This document shows positions 51,462 through 63,306 of a stretch of DNA of 64,000 nt, one piece after another. The notes under the pieces were generated by a model. That model made no database searches and was not told the DNA's origin. It was given only the letters and a program-made list of their open reading frames with translations. The translations under genes were made by a program, and so were the position numbers. The stretch covers positions 186,001-250,000 of the forward strand of contig JAGFBZ010000908.1 in the NCBI GenBank assembly GCA_018398805.1. Direction: 5' to 3'. Source of the DNA: Hirundichthys speculiger (Eukaryota > Chordata > Actinopteri > Beloniformes > Exocoetidae). The number at the start of each line of letters is the position of its first letter. Position 1 is the stretch's first letter.

Positions 51462-52841
51462 CGCTTATTGTGAAGTTGTCTATCAGAGCTGAATTTCTTA
51501 TGCCCAGGCTGCATAACAAAGGATAAAAGATTAGCGGGTATATCGTGTTCAGCTGCTGAAAGGCACTCAGTAGATCCTTGAAACCACACCATGTGCACAA
51601 AAAAAGACTGAAATTATGCGTAGCTTCCATTTACTGGCACGCCACTTTAATTCAGTCAAAGTGAACCAAGCATAGAACAGTTTGAGACAGTTTGTTTTCA
51701 TTTCTGCCAGTTTTAATGCCTTTGTGTGAGCACGATTATGCTTGTCGGTGCGTTCATGTGTACAAGTATTTGTGTGTACAGCCACCTCTATCCAGCTGAC
51801 CACATGAGCCAAGCTAGCACCACTGAAGGGGGTCAATTATCCAGTTCTGTTCATAGCATGGGACATCATCATATCCTAACAAAGCAGAGACTGAGACAGG
51901 GCCTCTGGAACCACTGCTACCAATTGTTCCCGCTCTGTTACACAAGGACAGGACAAAGATTCACATGAAGGTTTTTAAGACATACATGTTGTAAATACAA
52001 TATAACTCTTTATGATCCCGATAAACATTTTAAAAAATCACTAGTTTAATTTATTTTTTCTTTGTCCGTTGCCAATCGTGTAGTCTAATACTACTGGCTC
52101 CCCTTTTTCATCTCTGTGCTGCAACACAAGCCCCCGTAGAACCATTACAAGGTCTCTAGGGTGAGCAAATCTCTGTGTACAGTCCCACCGCAGCTACAGG
52201 CCATGCCTGGGGCTTCCTACCTGGGGCTTTGGATGTCTCCTTGGGGGCTTTAAGACGTGGGGAAGGCTGGCAAGAAGGAACAACACAAATTCAATACTAC
52301 TGGGAGGATTTAAGAGGTGTGAGAAAGAGATAGAGCATTAGATGTTATGAAAGCAGAGGGAGTCAAGACTGAGTCAAAGAAGTGGAAAAAGGCAGTAAAA
52401 AAAAAAGATGAGTGAAGCTAGTGAAGCAGTTGTGGTATCAAAGTATGCAGATACCTCCCCTGGGCACAGGCAGGTGCGACTGGGCGCATTTCCAAATGCA
52501 AATGAAGGCAACAGGTGAGCAGGGTGTCGCTCTTTTATGAGGACCACAGCTCGTCGTTTTTGCATTTTTTCCTCCTTACCTTTCTCTCACCTGTCCAACC
52601 TGTTTTTGTTTTCAGCTAGAAAAAAAGCAAAGTTTCACCATCACTTACATTTCAGCTGTCCAAACACCTTCTATGTCAGTGCATAGCCTAAATGAAAACT
52701 AACGTAGGTGCAGGGGAGACACGTACAGGGACTGTGCATTTCACGTAAAGTATTTTTGTCAGTTTTCCACTACACATCTGACATTTGGATGAGAGAAAGA
52801 AAAAAGGACGTGGGGGGGGGGCATGCTAACATACTTGAGTA

Positions 52842-52869
52842 TTTTTTAGCATGCATGCATGCTAAAAAA
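52842..52869. repeat. 28-bp perfect palindrome
   Basis: Six T, then AGCATGCATGCATGCT, then six A: the whole 28 bases equal their own reverse complement with no spacer. A related GCATGCTAAC occurs at 52821-52830, directly after a G9 run. Confidence 0.92.
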
Positions 52870-53282
52870 AACAAAAAATGGTACCATAAATCCACAGGGG
52901 ATGGAGAGCACCCCTGATCTCCCGCCAACAGGAAAGGTCAAACTCCTCAACATTAACTCAGGCTCAGGTCACCACGCTGATTACGCTACAATAACCATGT
53001 TACACACCGCTTCCACCGGCCCCTCCACCCCCACATAGACACACTTTTTACTCGGCCAGTCCTCACACGTCCATTTGGAATCAAAACCCAAGCTGAGACG
53101 CAGCCCTGTCGGCGCCCCATGCAGACGTTCATAAACACTTTCTCACACAATCGTCCACAATCGCAACACTTTACGAGGGTCTTAGCCTAAACCCAGAGCC
53201 TCGGGGACCTCTGCTCCCCATGATACACCACGTGGTGGAAATAGAAGATGATATGGTAGAAGTGTGAAAATGCACACATCCA

Positions 53283-53300
53283 CGCACACACACACACACA
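53283..53300. repeat. (CA)n microsatellite
   Basis: About eight CA units. Confidence 0.85.
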
Positions 53301-53394
53301 GACTGTGGGAGTCATAAATGCAATATGCCATCAGAGCTCAAAGAATCCTGTGGCTTTACATTGGGGGCTTATACTGACCTAAACATTTCTTCCA

Positions 53395-53710
53395 GCCCAG
53401 TCTCATGGCAAAGTTTGAAATAGTCACGAAATGAAAGTTATTGTATCCACGCAGATGAATTTGCACATTTTTCATGTACAGTTTCCAAAGTAATGTATTT
53501 CAGAGGATGGTTTCTGTTTACGTCTGCACCATGTCTTGTGTCTTTTGTAAATGGAGTGAGATTGTTACATGTGGTCGATCTGTTCTGACATGCAAGTGAT
53601 CACATACTTGTTTAGGAGCCAATTTCCACATGCGCACTCATCCTAAACCATTTTTCTGGATGTCCTGGGTCTTCCAAACTGGTAACATAATAACCACGTA
53701 ATGTGCCGCC
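53395..53710. repeat. Possible interspersed-repeat relic
   Basis: Phrases such as CCCAGTCTCATGGCAAAG, GTCACGAAATGAAAG and CATCCTAAACCATTTTTCTG, then GGTAACATAATAACCACGTA, look like parts of a diverged fish repeat seen elsewhere. No termini were defined, and the identification rests on impression only. Confidence 0.3.
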
Positions 53711-56622
53711 ATGGCGGAGTAGAATATTTTGTCAAAACACATTTAAAATTAAATGTATCTTATCATTATTTTAATGCCTAGCTGTTAAGTTATCCTAGCT
53801 TTAAACCATTGTAACAGCATAGTAGTGATATGTGTTGGGTTGTGTAAAAGGCCAGGCTCCCAGATGACAGGAAATCATGTTAAAGCCTTCTTGTCAAACC
53901 TGTTGAAAGTGCAAGCCTCTGCAGGCATCAAAGCAATGATAACGGGCATTTCTATTTTAAATACTCTCGCACTTCCCTCCCCTCATGTCAGTAATTACGA
54001 GGATGTTAGTAATTTTCTTGAAAGTTGGTGGTTCGAAAATAAGGCTTCAGTAAAATAAACCCATTTCTACTGTGATTCATGCATGCAAGAGAAAGAGAGG
54101 GGGGAGCAAATGCAATGTGTTAATACATACATAAAAGAAAAAAAAAGAAGTCATCATGAGGAGAGAATTAATTTTAACTCCGCAGTGCAGCCGTATCAAA
54201 TGACACCTTGTTAAACGTGTGGCTAAAGCTGTCATTTCCACTGCCTCCTTTCTACACTGAATCATCTTAATCCTGTTTAATACTGCAGTGCTGCATGTCT
54301 GTTTGTGCTGCCTACAATATCTTACAGTAGCCTAGTGTTGTGTTAAATTGTGTGCCTAAGCTTTTTCCTCCGTATAGCTCAGAAGAAAAGGAATGCAATG
54401 GGGCTGACTCAAGTACACAGTGATTATTTTTAACACCATTATTGTCACAAGGTGTCCTGATGTGTAATGGGGTAAGTTGGTGTTGGAATTTTATTTTCCA
54501 CTTTCCTCCATTTCCAGCTGTGCAACAGTCAAAACTAAATTTTGTTTCTAAAAATGCCCTGAAAAGTTTTACCAGAGAATATGACTATTTCTTATACTTC
54601 CTAGACAACATGGGAGGGAATATGCTTCTTTTTGTTTTTTTTTTCACCCAAAACATAAGCACAAAGCGCTCCTTCAATCAACTTCTCAAACCACGAGAAA
54701 CCTCACACAGTTTCAAGCATTATAATTGTTGCTGATTAAAAGTCGTACCAGCAGTTAAATCATCGTTAATTGTGATTCTGGCGGCTCCTGTGGCTACGTT
54801 GGCCACCACTAGCAACAGCTTAGTGGATAAATCACATTTACTACTAAGAAATGCTGCACACTTGCCTATCCAGGAGCTGAAAAATGACTTCCATGAACAA
54901 AGGGGAGTTGTGACAGATCTCCTCCCTGGTCTCATATCTGCTCCTACTGTGATGCGGGCCATCCGTGGGTGAGGGATGGGAATGTGGGAGCGCAGCTGTA
55001 ACACTCTGTCATCCGAGATGACGAGAAGGAGTAAGTGTCAGGTATAATCAGCAGGGCGACGTGTGAAAACAGAAAAAGGGCACAATTTGAGGATGGATGA
55101 AAAGAGACTAGCGTCCCTCTTGTTAACTCATATAATTAATCCCATCCTGTCAGCTGCAGAATTCAGAGCGAAACAGGAAGTGTTTCAACAAAATGCACAC
55201 CAGCAGCAATCACAACATCGATCATGAATAATATACCTGTACAGAGATGTTTGTTTTGCACTGTGACCTCCAGAGTGCATGGGCACATTAAGCAAATGCG
55301 TGCTTGGGGCTCATTCACAACCAGTTGCATAAAGATCACATTATACAAAACAGTGAACAAAAGCCTTCAACACATAGCCTGCACGTTTGACTCACCATCT
55401 ACTTTTCCTTTCAAATCAAATGCTGCCACCATCATTAAAGGGAGAGTGAGATGGGATTACGAAATCTCATGACTATTTTGGGAGATGATAAATTTGGTGG
55501 AAGCGAGAGTGAGAACATGCTCTATCATCAATATGCACTTTATTAAATTGCCTGGATTTTATGCCACACCACTGGATTAACATGTAAAATGGCACATCTT
55601 CTTCAATATATCATTATTCCTCCTTTTCCCATTTTAAATGGAAGTTTATGGCGCCTAACCCAGTTTACTCTATTAACGTTTGCTCATTTTCTTTATTGAA
55701 AATGTGGTTAAGTAATCTCTGCCAAAACTAGCTTTAGGTATAGTGCACAGATGCAGTTAGCAGATAACAGAAGCAGGAAAGGATAATTTTAAATATCCAA
55801 TTATTTCATTTGATTCTTCGACTGTAACAGAGACAGCATAAGACACGAAGGCCTGGGGCGTATTAAAAGAAAAAGAAATAAGGAAAAAGAAATGCAAAGT
55901 AGCCGCTGAACAACTGAATGAAAAGACAAACTAACAAGACCTTGTGGATTTTCATTTATAATGGAATCATACAATATTGTAAATCAAAGAAAACTGAGAT
56001 TGACAGGCTTCTGCTGATTTTTGATATTTAATCATAAGCAATTTTCTCATATAACTTCAGTTACATGACTTGACATCCCTGGTCGCAAGTGTTGCTCTCT
56101 AAATTTCTAAAGTGTGCAACCACAAGCTCACGAACAGAAACAGAAAAATAGCGTTCTAACTACTAATCTCAATAAATACCGAATGAATAAAAATATTTTA
56201 TTGGTTTATAAATTCATGTTGTGCCATAACTGCTGTGTAATGTGATGCTTCACAGCATGCTTTGGTCTGACTTAACTCTGCTCTGACGTGCTTTAATATC
56301 ACATCCCTTCAGTCTGAGCCGCATCATATGATGGAAAACAACCATGAGCTGACTGATTTAGTCCAAAACAAAAAGACAAACAAACACATATGTTGTGTTT
56401 TAGATTACATGTGTCCACCTGTACATCAAAGAAAGAGTCTTCTAACTGAATCTGTAAAAAATAAATAAATAAATCAAATGGTGGAACTTATTTTACCTTT
56501 GCAAAGCAATTTTGTTTTTAAATTGACAGAGGAAAGGTTGATGAGCAGAGCAGAAGGACAGAATTGAGTTTGTACATTTTTTGTTAATCTTAAGGCTTTA
56601 AAGACACTGCAGCACGTGAAAG

Positions 56623-56649
56623 GAGAGAGAGAGAGAGAGAGAGAGAGAG
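56623..56649. repeat. (GA)n microsatellite
   Basis: About thirteen uninterrupted GA units. Confidence 0.93.
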
Positions 56650-58393
56650 CTCTTTTTTTATCTCTTTTTTCACTCTCTGACCTCCAGATGGAATCAGGGA
56701 GCTGTCATGAAGCACTCTGCCCAAAGAGGCCAGAGGTTCCTGGGCTACCTTTTCACCGTGAGGACCCAACAACCGGAGTCCCCCTGTGGGAATGAAAAAA
56801 GAAGAGACAGATGAAAGCAGGAAAGAGGGGATGGCTCCCCTGATCCCTACCTCTCTTCTCTGTCACCCACCCGGAGGAAAATTTAATAAAGTCCACATAC
56901 CAAGAGCCACACAAGAGAGAGATGAGAATACATGAAAGGAAAGATGGAGAGAGGCAAAGATGGAAAGAGGGGGAGATGGAGGGGTGGTAGTGATGACTGA
57001 CGCCTCTCCCACGGTGCCATCTCTGACCTTCAGAATAGCCAGAGAGCACTGAACCTCAGGAGGCTGGATAAAACAGAGATGCCACACACAAACACAGGAA
57101 AAACACAAAGAAAGCTGACACCAAAACAGAGCCTGTGCACCATCACATTGCTGACACAAGTGCACTTTTTCTCATGCAGGAATGCACACATTTATTTGAG
57201 TTCAGCGTCAGTTGCTGGGAAATTGACCTGCGGGATGTAGGTCAATTTCAAAAATAAGATTTGAAAAATATGCCTGTCTTTAGCAGAGAATGAGCCCTAT
57301 TCATAGAGGTACGGGAATCATGGGACCTGCAACATGCTGACACGCACACACCCAGACACACACAAGCTGGAAGAAAAAGTCTGGTCTGAGTGGAAGTGAC
57401 CTTGAAGAAGGATTTGGTGAGTGCTGGGTGACACAAAGTGGGCCATGTTGGCATCTTGGACCACTCAGACACACACACAGCCACCAGTTTTAGATGTGGT
57501 TTCATTAATTTGGCCCCTTTCATAGATGATTACACCCAGCAGGAGACAGGGGGCATCTCTTTAATGACAGCCTTTCACACCGAAAACACTCCGTCAGACA
57601 GGAGAGAGGGAGGGAGGTATTTTAGGGAAAAGAAAGCAAGACTTGAAGTTACAGGACCCACAGAAAGAGAATGACACTAGGAAAGCCAAGAGACGTCCAA
57701 GAATAAGAGGGAGGGCAAACGAAAAGTAAAACAGGAGAAGGACGGTGGAGATAAATCACAGCTGCAGGGAGGAAAAACAGGTCAGGACAGAAAAAAGACA
57801 AATAGTGAGAGAAGACAAAGGTGAATGCCAGAAAAGGCAAGAGGAGAATGGTAAATAATGTCAAAACTGTAGATCGGACTGTAAAAGGTGCGTGTGAGGT
57901 TGTCTTTCTGTCTGTGCGTGTACAAGAGGCCAGTGTGCTTGTCGAGCGTCAGCCAACAGATGGTGTCTAATCTATGGAAGATACCCCCCCCCATCCCTCA
58001 CAGCACAGCAGGAGCTGAGCATCCCATGTTGTGCTCACACACTTATCAACGTCACTGGACTCCAAAGAGAACACATGCAGACACATGTGAAACGTGCCTC
58101 GAAGCGTGTAAACGTACAGTCGCGGATGTCTGAAGAGTCTCATCGCCACCAAGGAGGTGTAGAAATGCATTCAGCAGCAAGATGATGACCCGCCGAACCT
58201 ATTGTCAGAATATTGTATAAGGAACTATTTCAGACACGAAAAGCAGAGCAGCTCAGGCAACAGATGGGGCGAGCCCCTCAGCACCCGCATCTCAACATCA
58301 TTTGTCGTTTAGTCAGTTCAGATTACATGAAAAGACAAAAGACACTGAGGCAACAGAAAAACTGGCAGGTTCTCCATGATTCCTTGCAGAAGC

Positions 58394-58460
58394 CTTGATC
58401 TGGGTCATTGTAATCACCCTATACAAATAAAACTGAATTAAATTGAATCAAATTAAATTG
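58394..58460 (+). repeat. Retroposon-like tail with (TTGAA)-type repeats
   Basis: The sequence CCTATACAAATAAAACTGAA followed by TTAAATTGAATCAAATTAAATTGAA resembles the 3' tail 'ctatataaataaaattgaattgaa' found at the ends of many fish SINE-like elements and of some Tc1-type relics. The body upstream was not recognised. Confidence 0.45.
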
Positions 58461-61400
58461 AAGGAACCTGCAACTCTTGCAGGATGTCGAGCAGCGTCTC
58501 CATTGAACTGACGTGTTTCAGTTCGTATGAAAGCCACACGTTAAGAAGGCTGATGTGTTTCTGCTTGTGGCCTTCAGTCCTTCACATAATACAGACCAAA
58601 GTGTTTCCTGACTCCTGATAATAAGAGCATGGAGCAATGACGATATCACATGGGTATTTAAAAGAAAAAGAAAAAAAAAAACATAAGAATAATGGCAATA
58701 CACTAGTGGCACAGCTTATCAACAGCAACGCCGGGGTCTCAAGACATCCATGGTTAACCAAACACGAATGGAATACAAAATGAAAACATACATAGAAATT
58801 ATATGTAAGGCAGAAACTCAGTCTCTCTGTCTGTGTCGATGAGCTCATAAGAGATCCAAAAGGGTAGCCCTCGCTTCCTTTATGGTGCCTTTTAATCAGC
58901 CAAGAATGAACTCACAGGATGCAGCGTCAACCACTGTATTTAGTTGAATTTTAAGGCTTAACATTCAGCTGTTTTCCAGTGTCTCAAAGTAATTCTAGCA
59001 GCTTTGGTCAACCCAACCATAATTACTGAAAATGAACCTTTTGATACTTTTGGTATGTTGGATCTGTCTCCTAATACACACAGAATAGGAGGCGGGATAA
59101 TTGCTGAACCACACCACTGACTTTATCTCGGAATGTTTTCCCCAATGTGCATTCCCACGCAAAATGTAGGATTTTATGCGCAACCAGATAGAATAGATCA
59201 AAACCAAGTGAATTTCCACTTGGCACTCACAGCACTAATTACATATTTAATGAAAACATCACATAGTAAAAATACGTCCTGAACATATTCAGATTACTCA
59301 CCACACGTAGAAACATAATGCACTGAAAGTCTTTATTTTTTTAATAATATCTTTTTTATACATAGCTGCAAAAGATTTTGTAGGTAGTTGCTTTCCATCA
59401 ATGTTCTTGAATAAAAGTGATCAAAGCTGTGAGCGAAACTAATCATATTCTTTTCACTTTCTTTTATACTGAGGTTAAGGCAGAAATCTCAGAAGGGGTT
59501 ATTGAAAAACTATTGAACTGTTGTATTATTGAATTGAATCATTCGACTCGACTTGAATTAAAAGCTGTTCTTTCTGATTTGTGTGAACTCCCCATTGAGT
59601 TTAGAGTTAATTCATTTCTAGTCAAAAGTTCATGTCAGGGGTGAATTTCCTCCTGATTTAAATCAGCTTTCCTCTAAAATAGCTGTCATATCCTATCTGT
59701 CACAAAAGCTAACACTTTTATCAGGGCAAATTACAGTGAATGAGCAAAAGCTGTAACAACATCAAGAGCACTCATCCCTAAACAGCGGTTGTTGTATCTG
59801 TGACTTCTCTTTTACGGCAGCAGCTCTCAGCATATACAGTCCTAATACCCAGCCCACACTTATAATAACAGTGAGACAACAACTACTTTAGTTGCATACA
59901 TCATAAAGTGTATTAATGTAAACCACCGTTGCATAATAAGACCAGTGTCCACCCCACGCACCATAATGTCTTGGGGCTTTGCATAGTGCCTGTCTGGTGT
60001 GGCCCCCAGTGCTGATGCTGCAGCGACAGCTGACTGAATCAGCAGCATCGAACACCGAACGACTGACTGGAGAAGATGAAGCCAAGCAGAAGCTACTGGC
60101 AGCGTGAAGATGTTTGCTCATGTAACCCTGTAAGCGAGTATAGTAGGACTGTGAGAGTGTGAAGGGAAAGTCTTTGATGTGCATACATGAATGTAAAAAT
60201 TAATGGAAAGGGGAATAAAAAAGAAGAAGAAAAACGGGGAGGGAAGGCATTGGGATCCATGTGGGATGAATTAGGCATTTCTGTTATAGAAAAAGAAAGA
60301 AAGAAAAGAAAGAACTTTAGGTCTTGAAGGCCTGATGAAAGCCATGGTGTGAACAAAGAGTAACTGTTAGTCACACCGACCCCCTCGGGCTGCCCGTCTT
60401 GTAATATGCAGTGAATCAGAGGCCATTTACTCAGTAACACACAGAAATAATAGCGGCTCCAATCAGTGGCTATTCTAATGGACCTAAATTGCTCAGAAAT
60501 ACCACTCCGTCAATTTCAAAGTTATTTTTTCTTGAGCCGCATGTGTAATGGATGCACATTTTCAAAGGTCCCTGTAGAAATTACTATGGCACACTCAAGC
60601 AACTGGCAATATTCACTAATATGTGCATGCATTAGTGTGCACTGTACACAGATAAGGAAATATATGCATTTTGGTGAACTGGATAACATTTGCTTATTTT
60701 AGCATTTGTTTACAGCTTTTTTATTTACAGAATTAATTGTAGAAATACAGGATTCTATGCTGGAATGTAAAGGTGACTTAAATAAGAGACAAATGTCACC
60801 CTCAAAGGGTTTAGCTCTCAAACATTTGGCTTTTTCTGTCACTCTTTCTTCTTTTCTGCCTTCAACTCGTACCCTTTTTTTCAATTCAGTACATATAACT
60901 GGGCACGTTACACTATTAAGTTCTCCCTAACTCCGCCTCCACAGCAGCCTCCGTGTCTGATCCGGAGACATAGGTCATTTGTCATCAGAGAGGGGGGCTT
61001 GAGGAAACAGCAAGCCCAGCATGGGAGCTCCACACTGGGCATGACAGCTTTTAATGCTGCTCCACAGAACCGCTGAATGTAGTCAAATGTGGCAGGGAGC
61101 AGTTGTGGAGAAAAACAAGCAAAGAGACAGCGATGCAAAACTGGTGTCAGTGTGTTCCACTCCCTCACAATGTTTTTTAAGTGTGTGCATGTGCGCATGT
61201 TCCCATTTCTCTCAGGACAAAGTGTGACTGGAGACAAATACAGAGTTAAAGCAGAGAGCACTGCGGAGTCAGTTCTGTATAAAATGCTGGGGAGCTTTCT
61301 CACACATGACAACCCCCTAAAATGCACATGCACCCACGCACATTGTCCGCATAGGGTGAGGGGTTACAATACTGAGTGTTGTGCATGGTTTTTTTTTCCC

Positions 61401-61647
61401 TAGTGACCCCTCAAGAGCCAATATTATTCATTACTCACAAACACACACACTCAAGCTCTTATGACAGGCCATCTCAATGAGGACGCGGAGGAGGAACACA
61501 GTTCAAGAGGGACACAGTAAATGCATTCTCAATCTCTTAACTTTCTCACCTTCTTGCATTAGTTGCCACTGCAGTGAGAGGAAGGTAGCGAGCAGAGGGA
61601 GGAAACATATCAACTGGAAAAAAATATTATATGTATATATATATATA

Positions 61648-62006
61648 CAGTCATGGAAAAAATTATTAGACCACCCTTGTTTTCTTCAGTTTCTTGTTCA
61701 TCTTAATGCCTGGTACAACTAAAGGTACATTTGTTTGGACAAACATAACGATAACCACAAAGATTGCTCATAAGAGTTTTATTTAAGAGCTGATATCTTA
61801 CCATTTTCCATGGTTTTCTTGATAAAAACCTAAATCACTTAAGTTTTTACATCAATAGCTATGGCGTTGTACTGCCAAAAACACTGCTTTATGCATTCAG
61901 TGTTTTCTTTTCTGTCTGTTTAGTCACATGATGACGTTAGTGGTACCAGGTATAAAATGAACAAGAAAGTGAAGAAAAAAATGGTGGTCTAATAATTTTT
62001 CCATGA

Positions 62007-62009
<3 letters not shown>
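61648..62009. mobile_element. Tc1/mariner-type MITE, 362 bp
   Basis: The left terminus begins CAGTCATGGAAAAAATTATT and continues AGACCACC. The right terminus is its reverse complement with one A fewer in the A-run, giving inverted repeats of about 27 bp. Both sides are flanked by TA, the Tc1/mariner target dinucleotide. The interior is AT-rich and has no transposase frame, so it is non-autonomous. It sits inside a TA microsatellite (left part about 61632-61647, right part 62010-62084), an obvious store of TA targets. Similarity between its own arms is high, suggesting a fairly young copy. Confidence 0.9.

Positions 62010-62084
<75 letters not shown>
62010..62084. repeat. (TA)n tract
   Basis: Seventy-five bases of TA repeats with one slip near 62045 (ATAATA). 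It joins the MITE's right end to copy B of the 217-bp repeat. Confidence 0.93.
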
Positions 62085-62087
<3 letters not shown>

Positions 62088-62299
62088 TTGCTTTCTTTCC
62101 TCTAAAATGTCTGAGCAGGCTCTCTATTTCATTTCATTTATTTTTACACTTGTAGGGTGCTTACCAGTGCACTCCAGTATGTGTATCACTCTTGAGGATA
62201 CAGGTTAAATTTTCAAGTCACCTCTCTGTAGCATGTAGTTTACCATTCCACCTTTTGCAGCAGTGCTTTGAAGTTGATTTGCAATGCGACTGGCTGCAA
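62083..62299 (-). repeat. Copy B of the 217-bp inverted repeat pair
   Basis: Reverse complement of 45788-46004 with two mismatches and no gaps by eye. In the minus orientation it starts TTGCAGCCAGTCGCATTGC and ends GCAAGTGTA, running into the TA tract. Beyond 62299 the sequence has no counterpart at copy A. Confidence 0.9.
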
Positions 62300-63231
62300 C
62301 TGGCTGTTTTGAAAAGTCTGTTACTGGCTGCTGTGGAACTGGAAAATAATTGGCAGCAAACATGCAGTAAAGCTAAAACAGACATGGAGAACAGAAAAAA
62401 TCTGTGTACGTTACAGTTCGAGTAGAAACTCAGGTAGCAATATTAACAATTCTGTCTAAAAAAAATATTCTGGACTACAACAAAACTTTCACGTCATTCC
62501 TCCATGTTACATCAGATCTGCTCCATATGTTCACTATAGTGCTGTTCTCTAGCTGGTTACTTCAGTGCGGCTCCATCCAGTGGCACAAATTGTGTAATGA
62601 CAACAGAAAGTCCAGTCCTCGATTATAAAACAAATTCAGTTCTGTGGCCAGTTTTTTCATTTCGTATTTTTGATCCAAGTCTAAAATTTGAATATAAAAA
62701 AACAGGCATTAGATTAAAAAAACGAAAAACGTAATAAAATGTCACTTTTTAATTAGTTTTTTTTTTTTGATTGACAATTGAAAATGGAAAGAATGATGAT
62801 AAACAGATTGGTAACGTTACTGAACTTTAACATGGACATTTTCATTTTAAAGTTCTCCCAGATGGAGGATTTGACAGAAACAAGGTTATTTGTAACAACT
62901 GACAAGTTGAACTCTGTTAAAAGTTTCTGCTGTTCCCTCAGAAATTACCTGTTTTAATGTTCTGATCATGCTGAGCCACAATCATTTTGTCAGATTTTGT
63001 TTGTAGACTTTTTTAATTTTTTATAAAAACAGGATGACATTAATGCCCTGGCAGTGGCAATAAACTTTATTTTATTTTACATTATTTAAGATGATATTTA
63101 CACTAAATATGTGTTACTGACAAGTGCCAATGTTAAAAGTGTTAAGTTATGGCACTTTAGTTCATATGGCAGCAGAACATTTTAATAAAAGTTTATTTTA
63201 CACTACTTTTGAATACATTATATGATTTTGC

Positions 63232-63306
<75 letters not shown>

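Larger units (their letters stand above)
46013..61647. other. Intronic sequence between the two inverted-repeat copies
   Basis: No gene was recognised in this 15.6 kb. It holds simple repeats, the palindrome at 52842-52869, a possible repeat relic at 53395-53710 and a retroposon-like tail at 58394-58460. A stretch at 54772-54972 stays open on both strands without a recognisable product. A 141-codon minus-strand frame at 60908-61333 also lacks any signature. Confidence 0.6.

Noticed and set aside
60908..61333. 141-codon minus-strand open frame
   Set aside because: No recognisable family, no supporting splice or start context.
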